This document shows positions 59,691 through 64,000 of a stretch of 64,000 bases of DNA, in pieces. The position numbers and the translations under genes are program-made. This DNA comes from Dysidea avara (Eukaryota > Porifera > Demospongiae > Dictyoceratida > Dysideidae): positions 6,312,001 to 6,376,000 of the forward strand of contig NC_089274.1 of the NCBI RefSeq assembly GCF_963678975.1, read 5' to 3'. Numbering within the stretch: position 1 is the stretch's first letter; every line of letters starts with the position of its first letter. The notes below the pieces were generated by a model. The model did no database searches, was not told the DNA's origin, and saw only the letters and a program-made list of their open reading frames with translations.

Positions 59691-60438
59691 GAAAAGCCCG
59701 CAAACATCTCAGCTACATAATTATATGGATATTCTATACAGTCGATTGCAGAATTGTTGAAATTTCTCTTCCCGTGCCGTAAACATTCCGTGGGCTGGAA
59801 AACTATTTGTAGTGATGCCGGATCAGCCGGATTGAGGAAAGAGATTAGTGTGGTTCAATTGCTGTTGAATCCGTGGCAAGGACAATAAAATTTCCTCACA
59901 AGGAACCTTACGGAAACACTCACGGTACGCAAGGCCGGAGGAGACGGTCCGGTTGGTCAGGCCTGAGCCGGACCAATAATCTGGACTGAGTTAAACCAAC
60001 CGTGCTAGCTGACCAGCTCGAACTACATTACTCTCATGCAATCTTTAGACGATCACATCTGCATGTAGCTACGTACACTTTACAGATGTTATTGAAAATG
60101 CATGATACGAGTAGTTACCTAGTTTCTCAGCACAGAACTACACGTATAGTACCTCCAATTACCTTACAGTACAACATAGCATTCGTATGGTTTTGTACAG
60201 AAATGATTGTGGGTTCTACGTACAGTATCACGTGTGCTGACAGTTGGTGGCATTAATCACGAGTAAGGCAGGTGCCTTCTTTGATTCTAAACCAGCACAC
60301 TTATATCACAATTCAATCTTCATAATCATTAGCATTCCTTGGCTTTTCTCTCTTGGCTTCTTTTACTGGGCGAAGGGCTGGCAGTGACAAACCAGATGAC
60401 TCATTCCGTGGCAAGAAGCTGTACACCCATACATTATA
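59691..60438. other. Upstream region of the TRAF gene
   Basis: Contains a GC-richer block near 59820-59990 (GGCCGGAGGAGACGGTCCGG) that may belong to the promoter of the minus-strand TRAF gene. A fragment near 59740-59785 shares GAATTCTGCAATCGACTGTA-like sequence with 61918-61940. No gene seen. Confidence 0.4.
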
Positions 60439-61097
60439 TGTGACCGGATTTCACATAACAAGGCTTCCACACACACAAAATCAAACTTACGTTTTTACCA
60501 GAAATGGATTGCTGGCCTAATACACTATCACATTCCACACTGTACTTCCTTCAGGACTGGCAAGTCTGGTTTCTGTGGCAGCTTTCTTCCGACCCTGTCA
60601 AAGCCACGAGTGGGAGATTGGCGCCATTGGATGGCCATGGCTTTGTGATAATGGTGTGTAGTGAGCTGGGACTTCACAGAGAGCTCACCAATAGTGTTCT
60701 CGGTCAATTTGGAGTGATTTGAGGGCCATGGGGAGCCCAAACTTGGCCTCTGGATTCCAATCGTCTTCTTACTCCATTTTATACCCGTATATTAAGACCA
60801 CCATCCACCCCCACCCTCCCACCCTATTACTATCCACCCCCACCCTCCCACCCTATTACTATCACCTGTGATATTATTACCCACTCGAGAAAAGCTGCCC
60901 AAAACAGAGCTAATTTTGGGTATCAGAAATGTATACACCCACTCAGTGATAGCTAGTAAATAGATGCATACTTGGTGCAAATTTTGCTTGCACAGCTGTA
61001 GGCACTGGGAAGTTATTACACAATGATTACTTAAAATCGCCATATCTCCTAACGAAGTTTTGTGCGTCGAAGCCGGGTTTTGTCAAATTCAGTCACA
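60439..61097 (-). repeat. 659-bp repeat, right copy (inverted)
   Basis: Same length and, wherever I compared, same sequence as 55904-56562 in reverse orientation. The outer flanks differ from those of the left copy (TA on each side here), so the identity stops exactly at TGTGAC/GTCACA. This favours two separate element copies over one big palindrome. Confidence 0.85.
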
Positions 61098-61489
61098 TAT
61101 GGTGGCCAACTGGATGAGATGTTGAGTAGATCACTCCTCTTCAACTACCCACTCGTCCTGTCGAGATACTGAGCAAACTCTCAGTTTCACCCACATCGCG
61201 CCATTTTCGAATACTGATTGGTCTCGTGACTGTTCGCCAGTATAGCTATTTACAAGATGATCCGTTTACTTCATACAAACCAGTATAGTAGTATACAGTA
61301 TTTTTGTAGCTGTGTAGCTTTTTATTGTAGTTGTGTGAATTCACTGTATAGTAATTATATCCTAGCTAAAGGGGGCCATACTGCATGGGTTCCCTGTGAA
61401 ATTTGGGGGGAAAGTTGCAAGTTGCTAGCTAGTTTTTACTTTAAAATTTAGCATCAATTTTAAATTTTAAGGCCTTTTCAAGCCTTTAA

Positions 61490-61770
61490 ATTGCAAAAAT
61501 TCTGCAGCTCCTGGGGGTTGCACCCCCAGACCCCCCTTGAACTTCTAATTGCTAGCTATAACTAAATGAACCATACAGCAAGTTTCATGCTGTGTCCCCT
61601 GTATGTCAGGTCTACAATTATACATAGTATAGAAAGTCTGAAGAACAACAGATAGGCTTGAGCATATTTATATAATTAGCTAGCTAGCAGTGAAATATCA
61701 CTAAATTGCATATCTGAATCAAAAATTTCCTGTAGGGGCATGCCCCCAGACCCCCCTAGAATGCTCGTGC
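61490..61770. repeat. Paired CCCCCAGACCCCCC hairpin units
   Basis: Two units of the form GGGG...GCACCCCCAGACCCCCCTTGA (near 61512-61542) and GGGGCATGCCCCCAGACCCCCC (near 61735-61758), each a small G/C hairpin, about 215 bases apart. The sequence between is AT-rich. Likely a dispersed repeat; ends not resolved. Confidence 0.5.
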
Positions 61771-62152
61771 TTCACACTTCGCAGAGTGTGCTTCGACCAT
61801 TGTGCAACAGCTCCTCTCTCATTGGCATGTATATAGTAGCAATTTCAACATTACTAGTCAACGGCCTGACCAACTCAGTTTTCCCTCCTCCGGCCCTGGG
61901 TACGGCATACTTTTTTCAAGAATTCTGCAATCGACTGTACCATATGCGTATTTTTTACCGTACGCGTATACGCATATTGTACAGGAAATTGCATTGTCTT
62001 TGCAACTACTGTACCGGCCATGCATGCGCGGTTTGAGCATGCGCGTGTTTTGAATAATAAAATGCGTGCAATACTGCGGTTTTCCAAGTTCTTGCAATGC
62101 AAAGCGTCATGTGCTATACAAGCATGTATGTGAGTTGGTTTTTCAGTGACAA

Positions 62153-64000
62153 CTTTTTTTTTTTTTTTTTTTAAATGATATTTAATCAGGGAAAATAGCG
62201 TCAGCCAAAGAAGGCTGTTTTTCAGCTATGCCCTGAGAGCACAACAAAAAATACAATACAATATAACTTAAGTACATACATACACAACAAAACAGAATTA
62301 CATTGTACAAAATAATGTTTTAAAACCATTCACAGTTTTAGCACTGTATAGTGCTTTAGGTAATCTGTTCCATATGGCCGTACCCCTGTATGCCAAAGAC
62401 TGTTTTCCATAATTAGTTCTAACACTTGGAACAAGTAATCGGCGTAAATTTCTACCAGAGCGACCAGTAACATCCACAGCATATGAAAAAATCCCATGTA
62501 AATAAGGAGGGGAAATCTTGTTGAGAATTTTAAAAACCTGTACAGCTGTGTGAAAAGTACGCCTTTCAGTTAAAGATGATCGGAAGTTTAAGTTATCAGA
62601 GGAATGGAAAGATGATGTAACCTTAGAATGGAGTCTTTCCAAACGACGAGTACTACTAGAATTTGATGGTAGCCACACAGTATCACAATAATCCAACACC
62701 GGTAAAATATAAGCTTGATATAGCAACTGCAGAACTCTAGAGGAAGCCGGCCTAACCCGATTCATAGCAAAAAGTTTCCTTCTAACTCTACCAAGAACAT
62801 AATCCACATGAACCTGCCAAGTGAGATGCCGATCAAAATATACACCCAAATACTTAGTAGAACAAACTTGCTTCAAGATAGCACCATCCAACATTATTGT
62901 GAGATTCAGCCCTCCAGTTCTCTGGCGGGAACCAATGAGCATACATAATGATTTAATCACGTTCAATTTGAATCTATTAACAACCAGCCAAGTGGAAACA
63001 TTCTCTACATCTGCTTGAAGGGTTTTTTCTACAACAGAAAGGTCACCATGGCTAAAGTGAAGCTCTGTATCATCTGCATACATATTAATGTCAGACAAAG
63101 AAATAACACTTGGCAAGTCATTGACATAAATAGAAAAAAGTAAGGGCCCTAGGATTGAACCCTGGGGAACTCCAACTTTAATAGGCCCACTAGATGACAA
63201 ACAACCTTGAAATGCAACTCGCTGTGTTCTATTATTCAGATAACTCCTTAACCATGAGTGAGCACTATCACCAAAGCCATAACAACCCAACTTCTGCAAC
63301 AGAATAGAATGGTCTACACAATCAAAAGCCTTAGCTAGGTCCAAAAATACAGCGCCCACATATTCCCCATGATCGATAGCACCAGAAAAAGAATTGGAAA
63401 CATGCAGAATAACATCCTGAGTTGAATGTCCACAACGAAAGCCAGACTGTCTTTGTGAGAACAGATCATACTTGTTGAAATGATCAATCATCTGATTAGA
63501 TACAATTCTTTCCAATACCTTGGAGAAGATTGGTAAAACTGAAATGGGACGAAAGTTAGACAACGATGAACTATTGCGTGATTTTGGAATTGGCGTTACA
63601 ACAGCAGATTTCCAACAATCCGGAAAGACAGCTGAAGAAATACTCTTATTAATTAACTTAGTCAAAAGCACAGCCATGCACAAAGGTGAGGCCTTAACAA
63701 ACTTTGCTGGAATTCCATCAACCCCCACCGCCTTATGACTATCCAGATGAGAAATACACTCAACAACCTCCTGAACATCCACTTCAGATAATTTAAGTGG
63801 TGACACATCAGTGTTTATGGTAATATATGAGGTAGGGGATGTATGGGAAGATGGTAATGCACTAACAGTTTTCTGGGCAACAGAAAGAAAATGTTCATTG
63901 ATATCTTCACTAGTAAAATCTGAATTAGTCTGGTATTGACTTCTCTGATGAGAAGACAAATGGCTAAAATGCTTCCAAAACTTGGAAGAGTCATGCTTTA
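62153..64000 (-). mobile_element. LINE retrotransposon with long open RT frame, cut by window edge
   Basis: The minus-strand frame is open from the window edge (64000) to 62298, over 560 codons. It has the non-LTR reverse-transcriptase blocks in order: AVVTPIPKS and FRPISVLPIFSKVLERI, QSGFRCGHSTQD, GAVFLDLAKAFDCVDH, VGVPQGSILGPLLF, MYADDTELHF, then the C-terminal AIWNRLPKALY. A 3' UTR of about 125 bases and an A-run (T-run at 62153-62172 on this strand) follow. The pattern fits the Jockey/CR1/L2 group. The endonuclease part would lie beyond 64000. The intact frame suggests a young copy. Confidence 0.9.

Noticed and set aside
1-64000. CRISPR arrays, operons or prokaryotic signals
   Set aside because: No regularly spaced repeats with unique spacers; genes are intron-bearing and eukaryotic.

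Overview
The window is animal nuclear DNA. It has AT-rich, intron-dense genes with GT...AG junctions, large low-complexity introns, RING/TRAF/MATH, CARD-like and protein-kinase sequences, and many short non-autonomous DNA transposons with clear target-site duplications (TSDs). An early-branching invertebrate, perhaps a demosponge, would fit. That assignment is an inference from gene content and repeat style; nothing here fixes the species.

The central gene is a complete telomerase reverse transcriptase (TERT) on the + strand, 8650-28317. I could join 35 exons by hand with every splice phase agreeing, giving a 1,109-residue open frame with the N-terminal (TEN), RNA-binding (TRBD), reverse transcriptase and C-terminal regions and all three catalytic aspartates. 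Its introns carry several transposon insertions. A proximal E-box and an E2F-like site lie just upstream, and a telomere-like minisatellite lies about 2.6 kb upstream.

Around TERT are members of a decayed protein-kinase family: 1545-5721 (-), 34031-36290 (-), 39945-40303 (-) and 47190-54000 (+). Each has a stop, frame break, damaged splice site, internal deletion or exon reiteration. The 34-36 kb copy is divergent from a TRAF-like gene (36911-38416, +). A CARD-like terminal exon (32298-32614, -) lies downstream of that kinase on the same strand. A second, more canonical TRAF gene (56742-59633, -) is bracketed by two apparently identical 659-bp repeats in opposite orientation (55904-56562 and 60439-61097).

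The remainder is mostly mobile DNA. There are hAT-like elements with 8-bp TSDs (CAGTGTTGGG and CAGAGTTGGG families, plus a CAGGG-ended family sharing a core with the motif CTCTAATAGAG). There are PIF/Harbinger-like elements with TAA or TTA duplications, a CAAGAGTT-ended family with 7-bp duplications, a Mutator-like palindromic element with a 9-bp duplication, tRNA-derived SINE-like units, and several LINE pieces. A long LINE reverse transcriptase runs off the right edge (62153-64000, -). At 47-54 kb the insertions nest four layers deep inside a reiterated kinase exon.

All exon joins and repeat boundaries were read by eye; no search or alignment was run.
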